Below, one piece after another: positions 24,660 through 32,001 of a DNA stretch of 33,121 nucleotides (the stretch's first letter is position 1; each line of letters starts with the position of its first letter). This DNA is from an uncultured Prevotellaceae bacterium (lineage in GTDB: Bacteria; Bacteroidota; Bacteroidia; Bacteroidales; Bacteroidaceae), in contig CAMVFC010000028.1 of assembly GCA_947166655.1 (NCBI GenBank), positions 1 to 33,121 of the forward strand. The letters are read 5' to 3'. The notes beneath the pieces are model-generated. The model did no database searches, was not told where the DNA came from, and saw only the letters and a program-made list of their open reading frames with translations. A program made the position numbers and the translations under genes.

Positions 24660-24712
24660 GATTACTGTCCGCTATATATCTGCATAAGGGAAATATGTAG
24701 CGGACAGCAATC
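24660..24712. repeat. Long hairpin with 20-bp arms
   Basis: The arms 24660-24679 and 24693-24712 are complementary at 18 of 20 positions (core TGTCCGCTA with TAGCGGACA) around a 13-nt loop. No U-run follows on either strand, so it is not a standard terminator. It could be a structured RNA element or a footprint of a small palindromic mobile element. Confidence 0.8.
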
Positions 24713-24936
24713 ATAGCCTGTATGTTGGTCAAATGACCGATTCCCTCTATCCATGGTAGTGCGTTTTTACTCGACAGCTGTAAAGGGAATGTTTATATGG
24801 GGTTGGGGCTTACTTGATGAGTCGAGGTGCCAGAGCGTGAAAGAAAGCTCAAACAGACAGAAATACTTGGCGAGAGTGGCAGAAAAGGCTGAAGAGAATC
24901 GAGTAAAGCCCTCTGCCGGTAGCCTTTATTCGCTCT

Positions 24937-25920
24937 TTATGCTTTGCTTTTGTAGTTGATGTTGCGTGGGTGATGCTTCAGTATTTCCTCTCGTAGGTGC
25001 TGTCGGTCGAGGTGCATGTAGATTTCTGTGGTTCCTATCTCTTCGTGTCCGAGCATTTCCTGTATGGCTCGTAGGTTGGCTCCGCCTTCGAGCAGATGCG
25101 TTGCAAAGCTGTGGCGGAAGGTGTGTGGCGATACCGTGGATCGTATGCCTGCGGCGGCGCAGAGCGTCTTGACGATGTGGAAGACGGTGATGCGTGAGAG
25201 GCTGGTTCCGCGGCGGAAGCTGACGAAGACGGCGTCTTCGTTTCCGGGTCGGATGGCTATTTTCTCGCGGTCCTGGAACCATCGCATGAGTTCGTCGATG
25301 GCGCGCTGTGAGATGGGTACGAGCCGTTCTTTCTTTCCTTTGCCGTGGACGCGGATGAAGCCTTCGTTCAGGAAGAGGTCGCTGATGTGAAGGTGGCAGA
25401 GTTCGCTGACGCGCAGGCCGCAGCTGTAGAGGGTCTCGAGGATGGCCCGGTCGCGCTGTCCTTCGTCTTTGTTCATGTCTACGGTTTGGATGAGGAGGTC
25501 AATTTCTTCCACGGAGAGCACGTCGGGGAGGTGTTCGCCGCGTGCGGGTGATTCGAGCAGTTCGGTGGGGTCGGCTGCGATCTCGCTCTCCAGCGTTAAG
25601 AATCTATAGAACGTGCGTACGCCCGCGAGTATGCGCGCGACGGAGCGTGGTGTGATGCCGAGGTCGAAGAGAGTGGCGACGAAGGTCTGCAGCTGCTCTA
25701 AGGTGACGCTGCGGAAGTCGATGCCCTCGTCGCGTAGGAACCTCAGCAGCTTGTCGAGGTCTTTGAGGTAAGCGTCGAGGGTGTTGTCCGAGAAGGAGCG
25801 TTCGAGCCGCAGGTATTGGACGTAGCGTCGCTGGATGGCGCTGGGTAAGACGGATGCGACCTCTGCCCTCTTGGGGTGGGAGGAGGCGGCCACAGTGGAG
25901 ATTTGGTGGTTTTGTTCCAT
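24937..25920 (-). CDS. xerD: Tyrosine recombinase XerD
   Basis: Site-specific recombinase that, with XerC (or alone), resolves chromosome dimers at dif near the septum. From the ATG at 25920 the product is 327 residues. An ATG at 25974 would add 18 residues encoded by the inverted repeat and is rejected as the start. An N-terminal SAM-like core-binding domain (about 28-112) is followed by the catalytic domain with R170 (CGLRVSEL), K194 (HGKGKKER), H266-R269 (SPHTFRHSFATHLL), H292 (LGHEEI) and nucleophile Y301 (TEIYMHLD). The set is complete, so the enzyme should be active. Gene context does not suggest an integron or phage integrase. XerC cannot be fully excluded. Confidence 0.9.
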   Translation of the reverse strand: MEQNHQISTVAASSHPKRAEVASVLPSAIQRRYVQYLRLERSFSDNTLDAYLKDLDKLLRFLRDEGIDFRSVTLEQLQTFVATLFDLGITPRSVARILAGVRTFYRFLTLESEIAADPTELLESPARGEHLPDVLSVEEIDLLIQTVDMNKDEGQRDRAILETLYSCGLRVSELCHLHISDLFLNEGFIRVHGKGKKERLVPISQRAIDELMRWFQDREKIAIRPGNEDAVFVSFRRGTSLSRITVFHIVKTLCAAAGIRSTVSPHTFRHSFATHLLEGGANLRAIQEMLGHEEIGTTEIYMHLDRQHLREEILKHHPRNINYKSKA

Positions 25921-25963
25921 TCTTGGTGGGTAGGATGTCCCGCTCCCCGCTCCCCTGTGAGGA

Positions 25964-26058
25964 GAAAGACCCACCCCCGACTCCTCCCGTAGGGGAAGGG
26001 AGCTGCTTGGTGTGCTGCTCTCCCTTCCCTCACGGGAGGGGTCGGGGGTGGGTCTTTC
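25964..26058. repeat. 95-bp near-perfect inverted repeat (REP/MITE-like) between secDF and xerD
   Basis: Two 39-bp arms (25964-26002 and 26020-26058) are complementary at 36 of 39 positions and flank a 17-nt loop. Each arm is strand-biased, one rich in C and the other in G (CCCACCCCCGAC with GTCGGGGGTGGG), and contains a smaller nested palindrome around CTCCCGT. It lies in the 221-bp xerD-secDF spacer. It looks like a repetitive extragenic palindrome of the sort common in Bacteroidales and not like a plain terminator, as no U-run follows. Confidence 0.9.
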
Positions 26059-26085
26059 GGGGATGTAGAGTGAAGAATCAAAGTC

Positions 26086-26104
26086 ACTTTCAAGCCTTGA
26101 AAGT
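26086..26104. repeat. Perfect short hairpin downstream of secDF
   Basis: ACTTTCAAG (26086-26094) and CTTGAAAGT (26096-26104) are perfect 9-bp arms with one base between. Flanking GAGTGAAGAAT and ATTCTTTACTC add a second, outer pairing. It probably marks the 3' end of the secDF transcript, but it lacks a U-tail. Confidence 0.5.
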
Positions 26105-26141
26105 AATTCTCATGCTTCGCTCTTCATTCTTTACTCTTTCT

Positions 26142-29100
26142 TCATTCTTCTCCTTCTTCGATCTTCTTGCCGTGCAGCAGGTAAGCGGTAGGAGCTGCGA
26201 TGAACATGGAGGTGAGCGTACCGATGACGACACCGAGCATCATGGCGAAGGCGAAGCTGCGGATGCTGGCACCACCGAAGGCGAAGATGAACAGCAGCAC
26301 GATGAACGTTGATACGGACGTGTTGATGGTACGTGTCAGGGTGGCGTTCAGCGACTGGTTGAAGAGCAGCTGCTTGTCGCGCTTCGGGTAGAGGCCGAGG
26401 TTCTCGCGGATACGGTCGAAGACCACCACCTTATCGTTGATGGAGTAACCGATACACGTCAGCAGTGCGCCGATGAACGTCTGGTCGATCTCCAGCGAGA
26501 AGGGCATCCAGCCCCAGCAAGCGCTGTACATGCCGAGGATGAAGATGGTGTCCACGGTGAGTGCGGTGATGGCGCCTACAGAGAATGTCCAGCTGCGGAA
26601 ACGCACGAAGATGTAGACGAAGATGACGATCAGCGCGAGGATGACGGAGATGATGGCGCCGCGAGTGATGTTCTCTGCGATGGAGGGGCCTACCTTCTGC
26701 GAGCTGATGATGGAGCCGCCGGCGCGGTCGTCACGGTTGATGAAGTTCTCCACGGTGAGGTCGGCACTGAGTTGGCCGCCGGCCTTGAGGACTTCGTAAA
26801 GCTTCTGCTCGATCTCGGAGTCTACGTCGATGCCGTCTTCGTCAATACGGTAGTTGGTGGAAATACGGACGGTCTTTCCTTCGGTACCGAGGGCGATGAC
26901 GCTGGTGTTGCTCTCGGGGAATGCTTCGGCGAAGAGCGGACGGATGCTCTCTGGCGTCACTTCCTTCTCGAAGAGGACGACAAAGTTACGTCCACCCGTG
27001 AAGTCGATGGAACGTGAGAAACCGCGGATAGCCCAGCTCAGCACGGCCAGCACGACGATGGTGCCGAAGATGGCGAACGAGCGCTTGTAGGTGCCCATGA
27101 AGTTGAAGTTGGTATTGCTGAGGAACTTCTTGCTGAGGCTGGTGGTGAAGGTGAGGTCGAGCCACTTGTCCTTGGACATCATCGTGTCGAAGACGACGCG
27201 TGTGAGATAGACGGCCGTGAAGAAGCTGATGATGATACCAATGATGTAGGTGGTGGCGAAGCCGCGAATCGGGCCTGTACCGAAGTAGTAGAGGATGATA
27301 CCCGTCAGCACGCTCGTCACGTTGGAGTCGATGATGGCGCTGAAGGCGTTGCTGTAACCGGCGCTCAAGGCCTGGCGGACGGCCTTGCCTGCGCGCATTT
27401 CTTCTTTCGTACGCTCGAAGATAAGCACGTTGGCATCAACGGCCATACCCAGCGTAAGCACCATACCGGCGATACCGCTCATGGTCAGTGCTGCCTGGAA
27501 GCTGGTGAGGATGCCGAGGGTGAAGAAGAGGTTGAACAGCAGTGCGCAGTTGGCAACCATGCCGGGACGGAAGCCGTACATGGCCACCATGTAGAGCATC
27601 AGTGCGATGAAGGCGAGGATGATGGAGACGAAACCTTGACGGATGGACTCCTGACCGAGGGTAGGACCTACGATTTCCTCGCTGACGATGTTGGCGGGAG
27701 CCGGCATCTTACCGGACTTCAGCACATTGGCCAGGTCGCGTGTGTCTTCGGGAGTGAAGTGTCCTGTGATCTGGGAGTTGCCGCCAGTAATCTCGTTCAT
27801 GACGTTCGGTGCGCTGTAGACGTAGTCGTCGAGGACGATGGCCACGGGGCGGTTCTTGTTGGCTTTGGTCAGCGCAGCCCAGCGGCGGGCACCTTCCACG
27901 TTCATCTGCATGGAAACGCAGGGGCGTGAGTTCTGGTCGTACTCGTCCTTGGCATCGGTGACGACATCACCTTCCAGCGGAGCACGTCCGTTGCGCTCGG
28001 TGACCTTGATGGCGTAGAGCTCGAAGATCTCTTCGTTCTTGTCGATACCCTTGACACCCCAGAGAAGTTTCATGTCATCGGGCAGTACGCTCTTGGCTTC
28101 GGGTGTCTGCAGGAGAGCCTCGATAGCGGCCATATCGCGTTTGTTGGCATAGCCGACGACGGCGCCGTTGTTCTGATTGAGCACCTGCAGGCGGGCCAGC
28201 AGCGGGTGTGCCTTGAGGGCCTGCTCGTCGGTAGTGCTCGTTTTTGCGGCAGCCTCTTCTGTGTTGGCACCCTTGGCAATGACGGCCAGGGCGTCGTTGG
28301 CAGCTACGCTGTCGGCGACGGTTGCCTCGGCAGGAGTTTCTTCGGTCTTAACGCTGTCTGCAGCTTCCTGCGTCTCCTCCACACCAGCGGCGGCGAGCTT
28401 GCTGTCGAGCTGGACGAGGTAAGGAGCAGCTTCCGGGGTCATATAGCACTCCCAGAACTCGAGGTTCGCAGAACCTTGGAGGAGCTTACGTACACGCTCA
28501 GGCTCCTTGATGCCAGGGAGCTCGACCATGATGCGGCCTTCCTGGCCTTCGAGTGCCTGGATGTTGGGCTGTACGACGCCGAAGCGGTCGATACGTGTGC
28601 GGATGACATTGAAGGAATTGTCGATGGCAGCTTTCACTTCCTCGCGCAGTACGCTCTCGACTTCGCTGTCGGTGCTCTTGGTGTTGACCTTACCGCGCAG
28701 CTGCTGGGTGGCAAAGAGTTCAGAGAGGCTGCTGCCCGGAGCGATTGCCTTGTAGTTCTTCACAAACAGTGTGATGAAATCGCCCTGGCCTTCCTTAGCC
28801 TCTTGTTTGGCTTGAGCGATGGCCTGCTTGAAGTTGGCATCATCTTTGTGGTCGGCCAGAGCCTCAACCACGTCGGGTACGCTGACTTCCAGAATGACGT
28901 TCATTCCGCCCTTCAGGTCCAAGCCAAGACCGATACCCATCTCGCGGCACTCTTTCAGTGTCCAGGTGCCAAAATAGACAGGCTCATTGAGCAATGAGTC
29001 GAGATAGTGCTGTCCTGCGGCTTCACCTTCTACGGCTGCAATCTTTTCTGCTTTGCTCTCGTAGTGGTTTGTCACGAACGAGAAGCTCAGATAAAAGAGG

Positions 29101-29153
29101 CAGACAAGGGCCAGTAAAACAGCGAAAACTTTTACGAAACCTTTGTTTTGCAT
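26142..29153 (-). CDS. secDF: Fused protein translocase subunit SecDF
   Basis: RND-family membrane protein that uses the proton motive force to assist late steps of Sec-dependent export. The 1003-residue product is a natural SecD-SecF fusion. The SecD half has TM1 (about 7-27), LGLDLKGG (76-83), a large periplasmic P1 domain and the TM4 motif GMAVDANVLIFER (569-581), whose Asp is the proton-relay candidate. The SecF half begins near 688, with SIDFTGGRNF (715-724) and IGYSINDKVVVFDRIREN. An Ala/Glu/Thr/Asp-rich segment at about 254-315 interrupts P1 and looks disordered. It is transcribed alone or after the nuclease gene, with a TAGCTTTG box 48 bp upstream. Confidence 0.96.
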   Translation of the reverse strand: MQNKGFVKVFAVLLALVCLFYLSFSFVTNHYESKAEKIAAVEGEAAGQHYLDSLLNEPVYFGTWTLKECREMGIGLGLDLKGGMNVILEVSVPDVVEALADHKDDANFKQAIAQAKQEAKEGQGDFITLFVKNYKAIAPGSSLSELFATQQLRGKVNTKSTDSEVESVLREEVKAAIDNSFNVIRTRIDRFGVVQPNIQALEGQEGRIMVELPGIKEPERVRKLLQGSANLEFWECYMTPEAAPYLVQLDSKLAAAGVEETQEAADSVKTEETPAEATVADSVAANDALAVIAKGANTEEAAAKTSTTDEQALKAHPLLARLQVLNQNNGAVVGYANKRDMAAIEALLQTPEAKSVLPDDMKLLWGVKGIDKNEEIFELYAIKVTERNGRAPLEGDVVTDAKDEYDQNSRPCVSMQMNVEGARRWAALTKANKNRPVAIVLDDYVYSAPNVMNEITGGNSQITGHFTPEDTRDLANVLKSGKMPAPANIVSEEIVGPTLGQESIRQGFVSIILAFIALMLYMVAMYGFRPGMVANCALLFNLFFTLGILTSFQAALTMSGIAGMVLTLGMAVDANVLIFERTKEEMRAGKAVRQALSAGYSNAFSAIIDSNVTSVLTGIILYYFGTGPIRGFATTYIIGIIISFFTAVYLTRVVFDTMMSKDKWLDLTFTTSLSKKFLSNTNFNFMGTYKRSFAIFGTIVVLAVLSWAIRGFSRSIDFTGGRNFVVLFEKEVTPESIRPLFAEAFPESNTSVIALGTEGKTVRISTNYRIDEDGIDVDSEIEQKLYEVLKAGGQLSADLTVENFINRDDRAGGSIISSQKVGPSIAENITRGAIISVILALIVIFVYIFVRFRSWTFSVGAITALTVDTIFILGMYSACWGWMPFSLEIDQTFIGALLTCIGYSINDKVVVFDRIRENLGLYPKRDKQLLFNQSLNATLTRTINTSVSTFIVLLFIFAFGGASIRSFAFAMMLGVVIGTLTSMFIAAPTAYLLHGKKIEEGEE

Positions 29154-29200
29154 TGTTGTTTTTAGTTATTAGTGATTTGTTATTGTTTAATTTTAGCGCG

Positions 29201-29208
29201 CAAAGCTA
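29201..29208 (-). promoter_or_regulatory. Predicted -7 box for secDF
   Basis: On the minus strand TAGCTTTG matches TAnnTTTG and would give a leader of about 45 nt. No TTTG lies at the right -33 distance, where a run of A on that strand is found instead. Confidence 0.5.
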
Positions 29209-29229
29209 CAATTTTTTTTTCAATCTGCC

Positions 29230-29253
29230 GGCCTCTCAGGCCAATTATTTGGC
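29230..29253. repeat. Two overlapping short hairpins after the exo/endonuclease gene
   Basis: GGCCTCTCAGGCC (29230-29242) and GCCAATTATTTGGC (29240-29253) are adjacent small palindromes downstream of the minus-strand gene ending at 29258. On the minus strand an A-run follows, not a U-run, so they are at best weak terminators. Confidence 0.4.
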
Positions 29254-29257
29254 TTTT

Positions 29258-30346
29258 CTATTGATTTTTCTCGGTTTTCGGTTCCTTTCTCTGAAGGTAA
29301 GTGTGCAAAGGATAGTGGTCTGAGGCTGAAAATGCGTGGTCTACGTGTGTGGCAACACTGGACCATCGGTCGCCGCTGAACAGCACGTGATCGATGCGCA
29401 CGGGAAAGCCTCGCTCCTTGAACGTCACGCCTAATCCGTTGCCGCTTTCGCTATAGGCGTTTACGAGGTGGCGGCTGAGCAGGCGGAGCGAATAAGAGAC
29501 AGGTGTATCATTAAAATCGCCGCACACGATGACTGGGCGGGGCATCCATCGCTCGATGAGAGAGGAGAGCGTGTCGGCCTGTGCGGCACGGAAGGGTGCG
29601 GCGACGGTCAGCAGGTTGATAACGGGCTCCAGTTCTTTGCTCATGGAGTCGCGTTCGTGGTTCTTGATGGCATCGATGTAAGCACTTTTCACGGCAGGTG
29701 TCAGCCGATTGCTTTCCAGATGTACGTTGAGCAGGAGAAGTGTGTCCGCGCCGTCTTGCAGGTAGAGCCGTGTCACAGCGTTCGAATGGGTAGGAATGTG
29801 TACCGTATCGCCTTGGAGGATTGGCAGCTGCGAGAAAACTTCGTTCCCTTTCATCTGGAAGTGTGCATAGCCTCGTTCCTCCATTTTCTTCCTGAAGGTT
29901 TTATGGTGTGGCGTGTCACCAACCGTTTCCTGCAGACAAATGATGTCGGCATGGCTTTCGGCCAGGTAATCCATGATGGTGTTGTGCTCGTCGTCGATAT
30001 TGGCATCGCTGCCGCCAAACCCATGGCAGTTATAGGTGACGATATGGAGCGCAGAGTCGGAGGGCGATGTCGGCAGATTGATGGGGAAATAGTCTCTCAC
30101 AAAAGTGTAGCACACGCCGATGCCTAACAGCGGAAGCCAGATGCGTTTTACCTTGAAGATCAGCCAGAAGAATACGAACGCAATATTGGTGATGAGTATA
30201 AAAGGGAACAATAACGTGAGCAGGCTCAAGCGTGGAAAGTGGGCCGGACTGACGTAAGTGACCAGGCAGCAAATCCACAGCAGAGCTATCGTGGCCACAT
30301 TCGCACCTGTGAACAGCTGTACGGCTATGGTCTTAAGCACTTTCAT
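29258..30346 (-). CDS. Membrane-anchored endonuclease/exonuclease/phosphatase family protein
   Basis: The product is 362 residues from the ATG at 30346. The frame is open for 41 more codons into the rhomboid gene, but those are Arg/Pro-rich and unlike protein. Three N-terminal hydrophobic helices lie at about 10-31, 37-60 and 68-82. The EEP domain (about 98-355) has the usual catalytic residues: Asn in VTYNCHGFGG, Glu in ICLQETVGD, NVHLES, the Asp-Asn pair in CGDFNDTP, and the final His in SASDHYPLHTY. The substrate could be nucleic acid, a phospholipid headgroup or an inositol phosphate; the family does not tell. Its ATG overlaps the rhomboid stop (ATGA), so the two genes are translationally coupled. 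Confidence 0.88.
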   Translation of the reverse strand: MKVLKTIAVQLFTGANVATIALLWICCLVTYVSPAHFPRLSLLTLLFPFILITNIAFVFFWLIFKVKRIWLPLLGIGVCYTFVRDYFPINLPTSPSDSALHIVTYNCHGFGGSDANIDDEHNTIMDYLAESHADIICLQETVGDTPHHKTFRKKMEERGYAHFQMKGNEVFSQLPILQGDTVHIPTHSNAVTRLYLQDGADTLLLLNVHLESNRLTPAVKSAYIDAIKNHERDSMSKELEPVINLLTVAAPFRAAQADTLSSLIERWMPRPVIVCGDFNDTPVSYSLRLLSRHLVNAYSESGNGLGVTFKERGFPVRIDHVLFSGDRWSSVATHVDHAFSASDHYPLHTYLQRKEPKTEKNQ

Positions 30347-31356
30347 CGTTGGCTGGCGTCGAAAAGCTTGCGTTTCTCTTCTTGGCTCAGGCTCTCGTAA
30401 CCGCCTTTCTTCACTTTGTCCAGAATCCGGTCGATTTCCGCTTCGCGGTCCTGCTTCTCCTGCCGCCATTGCATGTCCTTCGAGTGCTTATTGTATGAAT
30501 TGTTTACATCCATCCGCGGCTTACGCTGTTTTTCCATCCACGATTTGAAGCGCTGCCACAAGGAGGGCCCTTTCTGGTAGGTCACATCTTCGTATGGCGT
30601 AAAACGCTGGTTGTAGTTGCCGTAGCCGCTGTTGCCGTTGCCAAAGAAACTGTTGCCGCCCGACGAACCGCCGAAGAAATGATTGCCATTGCCGGGGTGC
30701 TTACGCCAATAGAGGATGAGGGCCAAGCCGAACAACATTCCGCCAAGGTGAGCCATATGCGCCACTCCATCGCCGGAATTACCCATGGCACTGAGTAGCT
30801 CTATGACGGCATAGCCAATGACGAACCACTTGGCTTTGATGGGGAAGGGAATAGGAATGATGAACATTCGCTCTTCAGGGAACGTCATGCCGAAGCTGAG
30901 GAGTATGCCGTAGACGGCTCCGGACGCGCCGACGGTAGTCCAGCGGTTCAGGTAGCTGTCCATGGACACGGTGAGTCCTCCGCCGATGTTGACGGCCTCG
31001 TATTCCGACAATCCGCTGTAAAGATATTCGACATACTGAACACTTTCTTGTATCAGTCCCGCTCCAAGGCCGCAGACGATGTAGTAAAACAGAAAGCGCT
31101 GTGATCCCATCACCTGTTCCATGATACGCCCGAACATCCACACGGCAAACATGTTGAAGAAAAGGTGCTCGAAGCCTCCGTGAACAAACATGTAGGTGAA
31201 GAACTGGTAGAGGCGGAAGTCCGAGGCCATGAAATAATGCAGACCCAACAGGTCGTCAAAGTCGATGCCGTATCGCGTGGCAACGGTCTTGGCCAAGAGC
31301 ATCAGCAGATTGATAATGATTAGATGCTTGGTGATGGGAGGTGTATAGAAGTTCAT
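30343..31356 (-). CDS. Rhomboid family intramembrane serine protease
   Basis: Six-helix intramembrane protease of 337 residues from the ATG at 31356. Upstream ATGs at 31374 and 31386 are open too, but a predicted -7 box covers 31384-31391 and conservation appears to begin at MNFYTPPITK. Rhomboid landmarks are H64 and N68 in FEHLFFNMF, the catalytic S145 in VGASGAVYG, and H203 in HMAHLGGMLFG. The C-terminal tail is cytoplasmic and polar. It has a Gly/Asn/Phe-rich low-complexity linker (about 226-258), then a basic Lys/Arg/Glu/Gln stretch. The substrates are unknown. It probably forms an operon with the EEP family gene downstream. Confidence 0.93.
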   Translation of the reverse strand: MNFYTPPITKHLIIINLLMLLAKTVATRYGIDFDDLLGLHYFMASDFRLYQFFTYMFVHGGFEHLFFNMFAVWMFGRIMEQVMGSQRFLFYYIVCGLGAGLIQESVQYVEYLYSGLSEYEAVNIGGGLTVSMDSYLNRWTTVGASGAVYGILLSFGMTFPEERMFIIPIPFPIKAKWFVIGYAVIELLSAMGNSGDGVAHMAHLGGMLFGLALILYWRKHPGNGNHFFGGSSGGNSFFGNGNSGYGNYNQRFTPYEDVTYQKGPSLWQRFKSWMEKQRKPRMDVNNSYNKHSKDMQWRQEKQDREAEIDRILDKVKKGGYESLSQEEKRKLFDASQR

Positions 31357-31383
31357 TTCGATATTTTTTCGCATTAGTGATGG

Positions 31384-31391
31384 CAAAAGTA
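31384..31391 (-). promoter_or_regulatory. Predicted -7 box for the rhomboid operon
   Basis: On the minus strand TACTTTTG matches the consensus. It would start transcription near 31380, about 24 nt before the preferred ATG at 31356, and would leave the ATG at 31386 outside the mRNA. The nearest -33-like TTTG is four to five bases too far away. Confidence 0.55.
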
Positions 31392-31463
31392 GACATTTTA
31401 TTGCTCAAAAACGGCCAAAAGCTTAGAAAAATGAGGAAATGTGTGTGTTTTTTGACGAAAAAC

Positions 31464-31494
31464 TTTGTTCAATTAACAAGATTATATACATTTG
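31464..31494 (+). promoter_or_regulatory. Strong Bacteroidetes-type promoter for the HU gene
   Basis: TTTG (31464-31467) and TACATTTG (31487-31494) match both consensus elements with a 19-bp spacer. The start codon lies 95 bp after the -7 box, so the 5' leader is about 90 nt, unusually long for this window. Confidence 0.8.
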
Positions 31495-31588
31495 TACCCA
31501 CAAAAGGCCTTGAAAAGTCTTTTAGCAGTACGTTTTTTGAGATCATGTATCATATTATCCTTTTAACCCTAATTTATTAATTAAATTT

Positions 31589-31861
31589 ATGAACAAAACA
31601 GAACTTGTAAACGCCATCGCCGCAAACGCAGGCCTGACGAAAGTGGATGCCAAGAAGGCTCTCGACGCAACTCTCGCAGCAATCACCGATGCTCTCAAGG
31701 CTGGTGATAAAGTTTCTCTCATTGGTTTCGGTACGTTTGCAGTCGCTGCTCGTCCCGCTCGTCAGGGCATCAACCCCCTCAACAAGAAGCCCATCACTAT
31801 TGCTGCTAAGAAGCTGGCTAAGTTCAAGGCTGGTGCAGAACTTGACGCTGCAGTCCAATAA
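31589..31861 (+). CDS. hup: HU family DNA-binding protein
   Basis: Small nucleoid-associated protein that binds and bends DNA as a dimer. The 90-residue product has the HU fold: helices 1-2 (MNKTELVNAIAANAGLTKVDAKKALDATLAAI), the beta-arm entry KVSLIGFGTFAVAARPAR, and the arm tip with the conserved Asn-Pro pair (QGINPLNKKPITI). C-terminal AAKKLAKFKAGAELDAAV follows. Length and spacing are standard. It is a single-gene transcription unit, with a strong promoter about 95 bp upstream and an intrinsic terminator directly downstream. Its own leader and high-quality signals fit an abundant protein. Confidence 0.96.
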   Translation: MNKTELVNAIAANAGLTKVDAKKALDATLAAITDALKAGDKVSLIGFGTFAVAARPARQGINPLNKKPITIAAKKLAKFKAGAELDAAVQ

Positions 31862-31880
31862 GCGTTAGAATCAAGACATG

Positions 31881-31917
31881 AAAAGATGCTATCCTCCCAA
31901 GGACAGCATCTTTTTTT
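31881..31917 (+). terminator. Intrinsic terminator after the HU gene
   Basis: AAAAGATGCT (31881-31890) pairs with AGCATCTTTT (starting 31905). An inner TCCT/AGGA pairing adds to the stem, and a run of seven T follows (31911-31917). It begins 19 bp after the HU stop codon and should separate HU from argS. Confidence 0.9.
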
Positions 31918-31961
31918 GTAGTTTCTTGTTGCCTTTTGCCCTGTGCATGAGAAAAAATGCT

Positions 31962-31969
31962 TATCTTTG
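31962..31969 (+). promoter_or_regulatory. Predicted -7 box for argS
   Basis: TATCTTTG matches TAnnTTTG, 32 bp upstream of the argS ATG. A TTTG at 31935-31938 is 23 bp away, slightly beyond the usual spacing. Confidence 0.55.
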
Positions 31970-32001
31970 CGCCCGAATAATAATATATTACGTTCATTGA
32001 T

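Larger units (their letters stand above)
24246..24936. other. Gene-poor intergenic region with repeats and hairpins
   Basis: About 690 bp between the ends of the EnvC-like gene and xerD, with no frame that looks like a conserved gene. It contains a 22-bp-periodic palindrome array (24454-24569), a long hairpin (24660-24712) and scattered short complementary segments such as TTACTCGA (about 24767) with TCGAGTAA (about 24899). No TAnnTTTG box with a good partner was found on either strand. The region may hold an untranslated RNA, a remnant of a mobile element, or one small gene (24259-24465). Confidence 0.7.

Noticed and set aside
24753..24959. Small plus-strand ORF of 68 codons downstream of the hairpin
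   Set aside because: It overlaps the xerD 3' end, has no promoter box or recognisable pattern, and its length is expected by chance in such a region.
25921..25974. N-terminal extension of XerD by 18 residues from an ATG at 25974
   Set aside because: The extension is encoded by the arm of the inverted repeat and its flank and is not needed for the recombinase fold.
28206..28997. Open frame of 263 codons on the plus strand opposite secDF
   Set aside because: Antisense to conserved SecD motifs; the Leu/Gly/Val/Asp composition is a shadow.
30347..30469. N-terminal extension of the EEP protein by 41 residues
   Set aside because: It would overlap the rhomboid gene by over 120 bp and encode an Arg/Pro/Glu-rich stretch. 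The ATG at 30346 gives the usual ATGA overlap and a membrane helix near the start.
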